From CAYWVO01 sp964461835 (GTDB lineage: Bacteria > Zixibacteria > MSB-5A5 > WJJR01 > JAJRUJ01): a stretch of 31,910 bases of DNA. The stretch covers positions 1 through 31,910 of the forward strand of contig CAYWVO010000038.1 of NCBI GenBank assembly GCA_964461835.1, in the 5' to 3' direction. Under the pieces are notes generated by a model. That model worked only from the letters and a program-made list of their open reading frames with translations, searched no databases and was not told the origin of the DNA. This document shows positions 1 through 7,383 of this stretch, in pieces; position 1 is the stretch's first letter, and each line of letters opens with the position of its first letter. A program made the position numbers and the translations under genes.

Positions 1-3
1 GGT

Positions 4-53
4 GTCGGGTTTCTCGTCCGGCTCGCCAAGGCGATTCGGACTCGGAACCCGAC
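4..53. repeat. long imperfect palindrome (REP-like hairpin) downstream of the acyl-CoA operon
   Basis: The outer arms GTCGGGTT (4-11) and AACCCGAC (46-53) are perfect inverted repeats, and the interior continues to pair (TCCG/CGGA, TCGCC/GGCGA) down to a tiny loop at 28-29. In total 19 of 24 positions pair by Watson-Crick rules and two more are G-U wobbles. It lies 33 bases past the stop codon of the last gene of the minus-strand operon. There is no T-run on either side within the window, so it looks more like a repetitive extragenic palindrome or an mRNA 3'-end stabiliser than a standard intrinsic terminator. Only one copy is visible here, so the repeat status is inferred. Confidence 0.6.
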
Positions 54-85
54 CTACACTAAAAGCGGCTTTTGGGACAACCCCG

Positions 86-1231
86 TTACTTTTGCCACTC
101 CTTGGCCAGTGCGCGCGAGATGACCAGGCGTTGAATCTCGGAGGTTCCCTCGCCGATTTCGCACAATTTCACATCGCGCCAAATACGTTCAGCCGGGTAG
201 CGATCGTCAAATCCATCCAGACCCATAATCGACAGCGCTTGTTCACCGCAAAAACGACCGGTTTCCGATGCATCCAGCTTGCACATAGCTGATTGCTTGC
301 TAAACGGTACCCCTCGATCTTTCATCACCGCAGCGTCATAGATCAAATGACGTGAGGCTTCCAGCCGCATCGCCATATCGGCGAGACGGAATCCAATCGC
401 TTGCTGATGCGCGAGTGGCTTGCCTCTGACTTTGGTGGTAAAGGCATACTCAGCGGCGACATCATACGCGCCCTGTCCCAAACCAAGCGCCATGGCGCCG
501 ATGGAAATCCGTCCGCCATCGAGCGTAATCATAAACTGCTTGAACCCGGCACCTTTTTCTCCAAGCAGGTTTTCCTTGGGGATTTCGGCATCTTCAAAGT
601 GTAGCATGGCCGTATCGGATCCGCGCAGGCCGAGTTTGTTTTCCTTTTTGCCGACCGAAAATCCGGGAAACGATTTTTCCACAATGAAGGAGGAAATATC
701 GTGCGAGTCTCCTTTGCGCTCGGTGCGGGCGGTCGCCACCACGTACTCGCCAATAGACGGATTGGTGATAAAGCACTTCGAGCCGTTCAGGATCCATTTA
801 TCACCCTTCAACTCCGCAGTGGTTTTTGTTCCCCCGGCGTCCGAGCCGGCTTCCGGTTCGGTCAACCCGAAGGCAATGAGAAGACCCTTCTCACCAACCG
901 GTCGCAAATATTTTTCCTTCTGCTCCTCAGTGCCGAATTTGAGAATTGGAAAGATTCCCAGAGAATTGCAGGCCGCCAGCGTAATCCCGGTTGACCCACA
1001 CACCCGGGAGATTTCCTCGACGGCAATGGTGTACTCCATCGTGTCGAACTCGGCGCCGCCGTATTTTTTGGGCAGAATCATGGTCAGCAGCCCGCGTTCG
1101 TGCAACAGCGGCAACAGCGCGGTATCAAATGAACCCGCTGCGTTCATCTTATCTGAAATGGGCTTGACTGTATCGACAGCGAATGAACGAATCTCCCGAC
1201 GAAAATCTTCATACCTGGCGTCCCACCACAT
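86..1231 (-). CDS. acyl-CoA dehydrogenase (short-chain type), last gene of the operon
   Basis: This is a 381-residue FAD-dependent acyl-CoA dehydrogenase, the usual family length. It oxidises a short or branched acyl-CoA to the 2-enoyl-CoA and should pass electrons to ETF. Visible family signatures are the FAD/substrate segment GLTEPEAGSDAGG in the N-terminal half and the C-terminal EIGEGTSEIQR, whose Glu361 sits at the canonical catalytic-base position of short-chain enzymes. Isovaleryl-CoA dehydrogenases instead have EIGAGTSE and carry the base about 120 residues earlier; here that earlier region reads LDGGRIS without a Glu. The ATG start lies two bases after the stop of the upstream dehydrogenase gene and is preceded by an AGAGGGGGG ribosome-binding site. 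Tandem pairing with a second dehydrogenase suggests different chain-length or branching preference. Family is certain; substrate is not. Confidence 0.93.
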   Translation of the reverse strand: MWWDARYEDFRREIRSFAVDTVKPISDKMNAAGSFDTALLPLLHERGLLTMILPKKYGGAEFDTMEYTIAVEEISRVCGSTGITLAACNSLGIFPILKFGTEEQKEKYLRPVGEKGLLIAFGLTEPEAGSDAGGTKTTAELKGDKWILNGSKCFITNPSIGEYVVATARTERKGDSHDISSFIVEKSFPGFSVGKKENKLGLRGSDTAMLHFEDAEIPKENLLGEKGAGFKQFMITLDGGRISIGAMALGLGQGAYDVAAEYAFTTKVRGKPLAHQQAIGFRLADMAMRLEASRHLIYDAAVMKDRGVPFSKQSAMCKLDASETGRFCGEQALSIMGLDGFDDRYPAERIWRDVKLCEIGEGTSEIQRLVISRALAKEWQK

Positions 1232-1233
1232 AC

Positions 1234-2379
1234 TTATTGCCCCCCTCTTAAGACATTGCGGGCAATCACGATCCGCTGGACCTCCGATGTCCCTTCATAG
1301 ATTTCGGTAATGCGCGCGTCGCGGAAATACCGCTCGACCGCGTACTCTTTCATGTATCCGTACCCACCATGAATTTGTACCGCCTCATTGGCGACCCAGT
1401 TGGCGGTTTCTGAGGCGAAGAGTTTCGCCTCGGCGGCGTGACGGGAGAACCGTTCGCCGCGTTCCGCGCGGGCGAACGCCTGGTAGGTCAAATAGCGAGC
1501 GGCGTCAATGCGAGTACGCATGTCCGCCAGCTTAAAGGCAATCGCCTGGAAATCAGCAATCGGCCGGTTGAACTGTTTACGCTCCTGGGAATACTTCACC
1601 GATTCGGCAAACGCCGCCTCGGCGATCCCAAGCGCCTGCGCCGCCACACCCAACCGTCCGTGATCCAGCCGCTCCAAGGCGATCTTAAATCCGCCATTTG
1701 CTTCGCCAACTAAGTTTGCCACCGGCACTTTGGCGTCGGTGAAAGCAATACTACGCGTATCGGAACAGCGAATTCCGAGCTTTTTCTCTTTCGCGCCAAC
1801 TTCCAGGCCCGGCGTATTACGTTCGACCAGCAACAGAGAGATACCGTGTGACTCCTGGTTTGGTTCGGTCAAGCAGAAGACCAAATAAATTTTCGAGTAA
1901 TCGGCCGAGGTGACGAAGACTTTCTCGCCGCTGATGACATACGAATCGCCTTTCTTCTCAGCCTGTGTGCGAATAGAACCGGCATCCGATCCCGCTCCCG
2001 GTTCCGTGAGACAATACGACCCGATCTCACCCCCGGCCAGGCGGGGCAAATACTCCTTCTTCTGCTCTTCTGTTCCGTAATGGGCGAGAGTCTCGCAGAT
2101 TAGGGAACTATGCACGGACAAGGTGATTGCTAAGCCCGCGCAGGCGCGCGAAAACTCTTCGGTAATGCAGGCATACGACAGCGGATCCAGACCCATGCCG
2201 CCGTATTCTTCCGGCACCAGCATACCGGTGTAGCCCAGTTCCGCCAGCTCGGCAAAGAGTTCATCCGGGAGGCGTTCCTCTTCATCGAATTTCGCCGCGT
2301 TCGGGTACAGCCGTTTTTCGGCAAACTCCCGCGCCGCGTCTTTCATCATCTGCTGGTCTTCGTTCAGCTCGAAATCCAC
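1234..2379 (-). CDS. acyl-CoA dehydrogenase (butyryl-CoA dehydrogenase-like)
   Basis: A 381-residue acyl-CoA dehydrogenase with the complete family pattern: CLTEPGAGSDAGS (flavin and substrate contact), RKQFNRPIADFQAIAFKLAD in the helical C-terminal domain, QIHGGYGYMKEYAVERYFRD, and EIYEGTSEVQR with catalytic Glu362. These match short-chain/butyryl-CoA dehydrogenases closely. It should reduce ETF in the membrane-linked respiratory chain; no etfAB genes are in the window. The start is GTG at 2379, preceded by AGAGAGGT at good spacing and matching the conserved N-terminus (DFELNEDQQMMKD). It follows the hydroxyacyl-CoA dehydrogenase gene by 72 bases and abuts the next dehydrogenase gene, so both are co-transcribed. 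Confidence 0.95.
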   Translation of the reverse strand: MDFELNEDQQMMKDAAREFAEKRLYPNAAKFDEEERLPDELFAELAELGYTGMLVPEEYGGMGLDPLSYACITEEFSRACAGLAITLSVHSSLICETLAHYGTEEQKKEYLPRLAGGEIGSYCLTEPGAGSDAGSIRTQAEKKGDSYVISGEKVFVTSADYSKIYLVFCLTEPNQESHGISLLLVERNTPGLEVGAKEKKLGIRCSDTRSIAFTDAKVPVANLVGEANGGFKIALERLDHGRLGVAAQALGIAEAAFAESVKYSQERKQFNRPIADFQAIAFKLADMRTRIDAARYLTYQAFARAERGERFSRHAAEAKLFASETANWVANEAVQIHGGYGYMKEYAVERYFRDARITEIYEGTSEVQRIVIARNVLRGGQ

Positions 2380-2403
2380 TGCGACCTCTCTTGTTACCGG
2401 CTC

Positions 2404-2431
2404 CAGATACGTTTTCCCTCGGCCGTATCTG
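2404..2431 (-). other. intra-operon hairpin
   Basis: A perfect 8-base inverted repeat (CAGATACG at 2404-2411 and CGTATCTG at 2424-2431, 12-base loop) occupies the only gap longer than 40 bases inside the operon, between the hydroxyacyl-CoA dehydrogenase and the first acyl-CoA dehydrogenase. It has no downstream T-tract in the transcribed direction, so I read it as a possible mRNA-processing or stability element rather than a terminator. Confidence 0.4.
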
Positions 2432-2451
2432 TGGTACGCTGCCGCCGCACG

Positions 2452-3306
2452 TCACTTGTCATACACATAGAATCCCCGCCCGGATTTCCGGCCGAGGTGG
2501 CCGGCGAGCACCATCTTCCGCAACAACGGACACGGGCGGTACTTTGGATCGTTGAACCCGTCATACAGAACTTCCATAATCGCCAGGCACACATCCAAGC
2601 CAATAAAATCAGCCAGGGTTAACGGTCCCATGGGATGTCCCATTCCCAGCTTCATCACCGTATCGACCGAGTCAGGTGTCGCCACGCCTTCGTACACCGC
2701 AAAAATCGCCTCGTTGATCATCGGCATCAGCACCCGATTGCTGACGAATCCGGGGTAATCGTTCACCTCGACACCGGTTTTGCCCAGTTTATCGCACAGT
2801 TCGAACACGACGTTGAAGGTTTCATCGCTGGTAGCATGCCCCCGGATGATCTCGACCAGTTTCATCATCGGCACCGGGTTCATAAAATGCATGCCGATTA
2901 CCTTCTCCGGGCGCTTCGTAGTCGCGGCCAGTTGCGTAATCGGCAGCGAGGAGGTATTCGAAGCGAGGATCGTCTCCGGTGGACAAACCTCTTCGAGCTC
3001 TCGAAAGAGGTCCAGCTTCACCTCCAGCGATTCAAAGGCCGCCTCGACCACCAACTGGCAATCTTTCGCGGTAGGCAAATCGGTGTTTGCTGTAATATGA
3101 TCCAGGGTCGCGGCTTTGTCGTCAGAGGTGATCACGTCTTTCTTGACCTGACGATCCAAATTTTTGGAGATCGTCGCCAATGCCCGATCCAGTATTTCCT
3201 GCCCGGTATCAATCACTCTGACATTGAATCCCTTCAAGGCGAACACATGGGCAATACCATTTCCCATTGTGCCCGCGCCGACTACTGCAACGTTGGTGAT
3301 AGCCAT
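2452..3306 (-). CDS. hbd: 3-hydroxybutyryl-CoA (3-hydroxyacyl-CoA) dehydrogenase
   Basis: A 284-residue NAD(P)-dependent enzyme of the typical stand-alone Hbd length. It interconverts acetoacetyl-CoA and 3-hydroxybutyryl-CoA. The N-terminal Rossmann motif VVGAGTMGNGIA (Gly10-x-Gly12-x-x-Gly15) is intact, followed by NTSSLPIT, and the catalytic His140/Glu152 pair occurs in GMHFMNPVPMMKLVEII. The C-terminal dimerisation domain has the expected DYPGFVSNR, MGHPMGPLTLADFIGLD and GRKSGRGFYVYDK blocks. It sits 23 bases downstream of the thiolase gene, so the two probably act in sequence on acetoacetyl-CoA. The combination thiolase-Hbd-acyl-CoA dehydrogenase resembles a butyrate-type C4 module, with the hydratase in the same operon possibly serving the crotonyl-CoA step. 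Confidence 0.95.
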   Translation of the reverse strand: MAITNVAVVGAGTMGNGIAHVFALKGFNVRVIDTGQEILDRALATISKNLDRQVKKDVITSDDKAATLDHITANTDLPTAKDCQLVVEAAFESLEVKLDLFRELEEVCPPETILASNTSSLPITQLAATTKRPEKVIGMHFMNPVPMMKLVEIIRGHATSDETFNVVFELCDKLGKTGVEVNDYPGFVSNRVLMPMINEAIFAVYEGVATPDSVDTVMKLGMGHPMGPLTLADFIGLDVCLAIMEVLYDGFNDPKYRPCPLLRKMVLAGHLGRKSGRGFYVYDK

Positions 3307-3329
3307 AGTTTCCCCGATTTATGAAACGA

Positions 3330-4523
3330 CTACTCCATCTCTACCGACATCGCCACGGCGTTACCGCCACCAAGACATAGCGTGGCCAGACCATTTTTCG
3401 CACCACGATCTTTCAGCGCGTACAGCAACGTGGTCAGCACGCGCGCTCCGGAGGCGCCAATGGGATGACCCAGCGCCACTGCGCCGCCGTGGACGTTGAC
3501 TTTTTCCCAGTCCCAGCCCAGTTCCTTACCGTCAGCCAGGCACTGTGCGGAGAACGCTTCATTCGCTTCAATTAAATCAAAGAAATTTACATCCACCTCG
3601 AGCTTGTCACACAACTTTCGCACCGCAAATATTGGCGCATAGAACAAATCGATCGGCTCGGCACCCGCAGTTTGGTACCCGGTGATTTTGGCCATTGGCT
3701 TTAAGCCTTTTTTCTCGGCAAATTCACGGCTGGTGACCACGACCGCAGATGCACCGTCATTAAGACCCGGTGCATTGCCAGCCGTGACGGTGCCGTCCTT
3801 TTTAAACGCCGGGCGTAACTTAGCCAGTGATTCAGGCGTCGTGCCAAAACGCGGGGTTTCATCCAGATCGATAATTTTCGGGTCGCCCTTGCGCTGGGGA
3901 ATCGGCACGGGAACGATTTCGTCCTTAAACTTGCCGGCCTTGACTGCTGCTTCCGCCTTTTGTTGCGATTTGGCGGCATAAGCGTCCTGATCTTCACGGG
4001 ACAAGCCGGATTTTTCGGCAGTATATTCCGCCGCCATCCCCATATGGAAATCATTAAATGAATCCCAGAGACCATCCAGGATCATCGAATCCAGCAACTT
4101 GGTATGGCCGAATTTCAGACCGGTTTTTGCCTTATGGAGGACATACGGGGTGTTGGACATCGACTCCTGTCCGCCGGCCACAACAACATGCTGGTCACCG
4201 ACCCGGATTGATTGCGCGCCGAGCATGACTGCCTTCAATCCGGACCCACAGACTTTATTGATGGTCATCACCCCGACTTTGCCGGGAACGCCACCCTTAA
4301 TCGCCGCCATACGCGCGGGCGCCTGTCCCTCACCAGCCTGCACCACCTGGCCCATGACCACTTCGTCGATTTCATTGGTATCGATGCCGGCGCGTTTGAT
4401 CGCTTCGGCGATCACAATCGCTCCCAGTTCGTGCGCTTTCAGCGGTGAAAGACTGCCCAGGAAAACGCCAACGGGCGTCCGGCATGCCGAAAGAATTACC
4501 GCGTCATTCGGCTGGTTAGGCAT
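3330..4523 (-). CDS. atoB: acetyl-CoA C-acetyltransferase (acetoacetyl-CoA thiolase)
   Basis: A 397-residue classical thiolase (family length about 390-400) catalysing 2 acetyl-CoA to or from acetoacetyl-CoA + CoA. The acyl-accepting Cys92 lies in INKVCGSGLKAVM; the other catalytic residues are His353 in GHPIGASGAR and Cys383 in LCLGGGNAVAM. The usual C-terminal CxGGGxG appears here as CLGGGNA, a minor departure. The ATG start is preceded by AAGGATGG. It is spaced 18 bases from the biotin-carrier gene and 23 from the dehydrogenase gene. It is a different thiolase type from the SCP2/archaeal-like one at 9387-10544 in the same operon, so the operon encodes two distinct thiolases. Confidence 0.95.
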   Translation of the reverse strand: MPNQPNDAVILSACRTPVGVFLGSLSPLKAHELGAIVIAEAIKRAGIDTNEIDEVVMGQVVQAGEGQAPARMAAIKGGVPGKVGVMTINKVCGSGLKAVMLGAQSIRVGDQHVVVAGGQESMSNTPYVLHKAKTGLKFGHTKLLDSMILDGLWDSFNDFHMGMAAEYTAEKSGLSREDQDAYAAKSQQKAEAAVKAGKFKDEIVPVPIPQRKGDPKIIDLDETPRFGTTPESLAKLRPAFKKDGTVTAGNAPGLNDGASAVVVTSREFAEKKGLKPMAKITGYQTAGAEPIDLFYAPIFAVRKLCDKLEVDVNFFDLIEANEAFSAQCLADGKELGWDWEKVNVHGGAVALGHPIGASGARVLTTLLYALKDRGAKNGLATLCLGGGNAVAMSVEME

Positions 4524-4541
4524 ATAACACCATCCTTGTCG

Positions 4542-5051
4542 TTATGATCCGTCAAGTTCCTTTAATTCGACCAGAGTATGTTCGGTATCGACCAGTTGCC
4601 CCTCTTCACAGTTGACTTTGACAACTTCGGCCTCGAAGGGAGCGATGATTGGATTTTCCATTTTCATTGCTTCAACAATAACCAGCTTCGCTTTGGGGTG
4701 CACCGTATCCCCCGGCTTGACCAGCACCTTGACTACCTTGCCCGGCATCGGGGGCACCAGCTTGGACTTGTCCTTGCCGCCCATCGCTTCCTCGGCGGTA
4801 TCGGCATCATCAGAGGCGGGCAGACGGAAGGTGTAATCGCCGCCCATGGTCGAGACATGGATCGTGTCGCCGTCACACACGGCGACTATCCGGTGCGATT
4901 TGCCGTGGGCAATCACGCGATGGATCCCCGCATCAACCGTAAGAAACGGGATTTCGATGGTCTCCCCTTCCCGGGTCAGCATGATATGGTCTTTCCGCAC
5001 TTCCGCGCGGATCAGCAATGATTCGTCATTGTAGATCAACTCGATCGCCAC
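4542..5051 (-). CDS. biotin carboxyl carrier protein subunit of an acyl-CoA carboxylase
   Basis: A 169-residue carrier. Its C-terminal 70 residues form the biotinyl domain, with the biotinylation site VEAMKMENPI (Lys130) and the flanking PMPGKVVKVLVKPGD and C-terminal hairpin. The N-terminal part (about residues 1-80) is beta-rich and probably corresponds to the BT linker domain that joins biotin carboxylase and carrier in one-piece methylcrotonyl- or propionyl-CoA carboxylase alpha subunits; this is inferred from position and length. The start is GTG at 5051, immediately after the TAA of the biotin carboxylase gene, so translation is presumably coupled. It carries carboxybiotin between the biotin carboxylase (5052-6551) and the carboxyltransferase (7384-8991). 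Confidence 0.93.
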   Translation of the reverse strand: MAIELIYNDESLLIRAEVRKDHIMLTREGETIEIPFLTVDAGIHRVIAHGKSHRIVAVCDGDTIHVSTMGGDYTFRLPASDDADTAEEAMGGKDKSKLVPPMPGKVVKVLVKPGDTVHPKAKLVIVEAMKMENPIIAPFEAEVVKVNCEEGQLVDTEHTLVELKELDGS

Positions 5052-6551
5052 TTACATCTCCCAGGACCCCAACTGATTCCAGACGGATGGCATTTCTGCC
5101 TTACCCTCCCCGCCATTGGTCGCCTGTACCCGCTGTGACATCGCCAGCACGGCGCCGATTTGCGCCAGCTCGAATTCCTCAAGCGGCGGCGTGCCGGTCC
5201 AGCCCGGAAAGTACTCTTCCAGAAAACCGGTGTACGTATTGCCTGCGATAAACTCCGGGTGCTTCAGGATCTCGATCAAGTAGCGGATATTCGTCTTTAT
5301 CCCAATGACTTTATAGTCGGAGAGCGCCAGAATCATCCGGGCGATCGACTCGTTCCGGTCTTTCCCCCAGGTGATTACTTTGGAGAGAATCGGATCATAA
5401 AACACCGCGACTTCGCAGCCTGAATATACGCCGGTATCAATTCGCAGATGCGGTGCACTTGGCTCATGTAGATAGACGATTTTCCCGGCGGACGGCAGGA
5501 AATTATTCGCCGGGTCCTCGGCATACACCCGGCATTCCAACGCGTGACCGCGCGGCGCAATATCATCCTGCCCGAACGAGAGCGGCTCACCGGAGGCGAT
5601 TTTTATTTGTTCTTTGACTAAATCGATCCCCGTGGTCATTTCGGTAATCGGATGCTCAACCTGGATTCGGGTATTTACTTCCAAAAAGTAAAAACTGCCG
5701 TCTTCATCGAGTAAGAATTCCACAGTACCCGCCGAGAGGTATTTAGATGCTTGGGCGGCCTTCACCGCCGCATCTCCCATTGCCTGCCGAATTTCGGGCG
5801 TTACCGCTGGAGACGGCGTTTCTTCAATAATTTTCTGATGACGACGCTGAATTGAACATTCACGTTCGAACACGTGAACGGTATTTCCCTTGCTGTCGGC
5901 CAGCACCTGAAACTCCACGTGCCGGGGACGGGTGAGGAATTTTTCCAGATACACTGTTTCGTCCCCGAACGCGGACTTGGCCTCCCGTGACGCGGCCTCG
6001 ACTGAATCCTGCAACTCGGATGGTTCCCGCACCACCCGCATGCCCTTGCCGCCGCCGCCGGAGGCTGCTTTGATTAGCACCGGATAACCGATTTCATCGG
6101 CGGCGGATTTAAAATCGGCCAGGGAACCAGATTCAATGCGTCGGCCGGGGATAACCGGCACCCCCGCAGCCTCCATGGTCTTACGGGATTCGAGTTTATT
6201 CCCCAGCAGACCAATAGCATCTGCCCGCGGACCGATAAAAATCAACCCGGCATCGGCAGTTGCCTGCGAAAATGCGGCGTTTTCAGCCAAGAATCCATAT
6301 CCTGGGTGGATTGCATTACAGCCGGTATCTTTGGCAGCTTGAATAATTTTATCGATGGCGAGGTAACTCTCAGACGGAGCCGGCGGCCCCAGGCACACCG
6401 CTTCATCCGCCTGTAACACGTGCAGCGCTCGCTCGTCAGCCTCGGAATAGACCGATACCGTGGGGATATTCATCTCCCGCGCAGCCCGCATCAACCGCAA
6501 AGCAATCTCGCCGCGGTTCGCGACTAATATCTTCTTTACCTGTTCAGCCAT
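5052..6551 (-). CDS. biotin carboxylase subunit (LiuD/MCC-alpha N-terminal part)
   Basis: A 499-residue ATP-grasp biotin carboxylase. It shows KILVANRGEIALR at the N-terminus, the glycine-rich ATP lid ASGGGGKGMRVV, ERECSIQRRHQK and the active-site block EVNTRIQVEHPITEMTTG. It uses ATP and bicarbonate to carboxylate the biotin on the neighbouring carrier. I chose the ATG at 6551, two bases after the hydratase stop codon; a GTG at 6572 would add seven residues and overlap the upstream gene. The last 40 or so residues extend beyond minimal AccC length. Housekeeping AccC is a formal alternative, but the flanking liuB- and liuC-type genes favour methylcrotonyl-CoA carboxylase. Confidence 0.93.
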   Translation of the reverse strand: MAEQVKKILVANRGEIALRLMRAAREMNIPTVSVYSEADERALHVLQADEAVCLGPPAPSESYLAIDKIIQAAKDTGCNAIHPGYGFLAENAAFSQATADAGLIFIGPRADAIGLLGNKLESRKTMEAAGVPVIPGRRIESGSLADFKSAADEIGYPVLIKAASGGGGKGMRVVREPSELQDSVEAASREAKSAFGDETVYLEKFLTRPRHVEFQVLADSKGNTVHVFERECSIQRRHQKIIEETPSPAVTPEIRQAMGDAAVKAAQASKYLSAGTVEFLLDEDGSFYFLEVNTRIQVEHPITEMTTGIDLVKEQIKIASGEPLSFGQDDIAPRGHALECRVYAEDPANNFLPSAGKIVYLHEPSAPHLRIDTGVYSGCEVAVFYDPILSKVITWGKDRNESIARMILALSDYKVIGIKTNIRYLIEILKHPEFIAGNTYTGFLEEYFPGWTGTPPLEEFELAQIGAVLAMSQRVQATNGGEGKAEMPSVWNQLGSWEM

Positions 6552-6553
6552 GA

Positions 6554-7345
6554 CTACTCTGCTGACACCCACTTTGGCTTACGCTTGTTCAGAAACGCGT
6601 CCATGCCTTCCTGTGCCTCGTCCGACAGGCGGAGTTTGGCGATTACTTCGGCGGTATAGCGCTTGTAGTCATCCACCGATTGTCCCGGCACGCGATGGAT
6701 CAATTCCTTGCAGACTGCCAGCGCTTCCGGCCCGGATGAGAGCACTTGCTTGACCATTGCCGCCACCGCATCATCCAACTGGTCATCCGGCACGACATGA
6801 TTAACCAGCCCGACTTCGAGTGCGCGTTCGGCGGTCATGCGTTCGCCGGTTAGAAATAGCTCGCGCGATTTACCTTCACCCACTCGTTTGATCACATAAG
6901 GCGAGATGCACGCCGGCACGACCCCAATTTTCACCTCGGAAAACGAGAATTTCGCGCTTTGTGCTGAGATGGCCACATCGGTGACTGCGACCAAGCCGGT
7001 CCCGCCGCCAATCGCCGCGCCATTGATTCGGCCGATTGTTGGCTTGGGAAACGAGTAGATTGCCTGCAGCATATCCGCCAGGGCCAGCGATTCTTCCAGA
7101 TTCTGTTCGTAAGTGAAATCCTTGACCGCCCGCATCCAGTTCAAATCCGCCCCGGCGCAGTAGCAACTGCCATCACCAGTCAGGACAACCACGCGGAGAT
7201 CATCCGCTGATTTGAGCTTTCCGAATACATCGGTCAGCTCATAAATCATATCACTATTGAAGGCGTTGCGGACATCGGGACGGCAGAAATGCACGGAGGC
7301 AACCGCATCTTCTCGCTCAACTCTAATTGTCGTGTAATCGCTCAT
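6554..7345 (-). CDS. liuC: methylglutaconyl-CoA hydratase (enoyl-CoA hydratase family)
   Basis: A 263-residue crotonase-fold enzyme. The block YCAGADLNWMRAVKDFT, followed by a Glu/Ala-rich helix, is distinctive of LiuC, which hydrates 3-methylglutaconyl-CoA to HMG-CoA. The oxyanion-hole segments AGADL (64-68) and INGAAIGGGTGL are present. The second catalytic glutamate is Glu137 in SEVKIGVVPACISPYV; the first glutamate position of mitochondrial crotonase is Gly here, as I recall for bacterial LiuC proteins. The gene lies between the carboxyltransferase and biotin carboxylase genes, as in liu operons. The enzyme is reversible, so it fits leucine breakdown or dehydration of HMG-CoA in the opposite direction. 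It could also serve the C4 crotonyl-CoA step. Confidence 0.88.
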   Translation of the reverse strand: MSDYTTIRVEREDAVASVHFCRPDVRNAFNSDMIYELTDVFGKLKSADDLRVVVLTGDGSCYCAGADLNWMRAVKDFTYEQNLEESLALADMLQAIYSFPKPTIGRINGAAIGGGTGLVAVTDVAISAQSAKFSFSEVKIGVVPACISPYVIKRVGEGKSRELFLTGERMTAERALEVGLVNHVVPDDQLDDAVAAMVKQVLSSGPEALAVCKELIHRVPGQSVDDYKRYTAEVIAKLRLSDEAQEGMDAFLNKRKPKWVSAE

Positions 7346-7383
7346 GGCGGATCGAATCTTTTCTCCCCGATCGTTCCTCGGGT

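Noticed and set aside
420..1310. Long plus-strand reading frame (296 codons) across the acyl-CoA dehydrogenase genes
   Set aside because: It is the antisense shadow of well-supported dehydrogenase genes; the translation is low-complexity and shows no family features.
2635..3324. 229-codon plus-strand frame opposite hbd
   Set aside because: His-rich antisense artefact of a clearly coding minus-strand gene.
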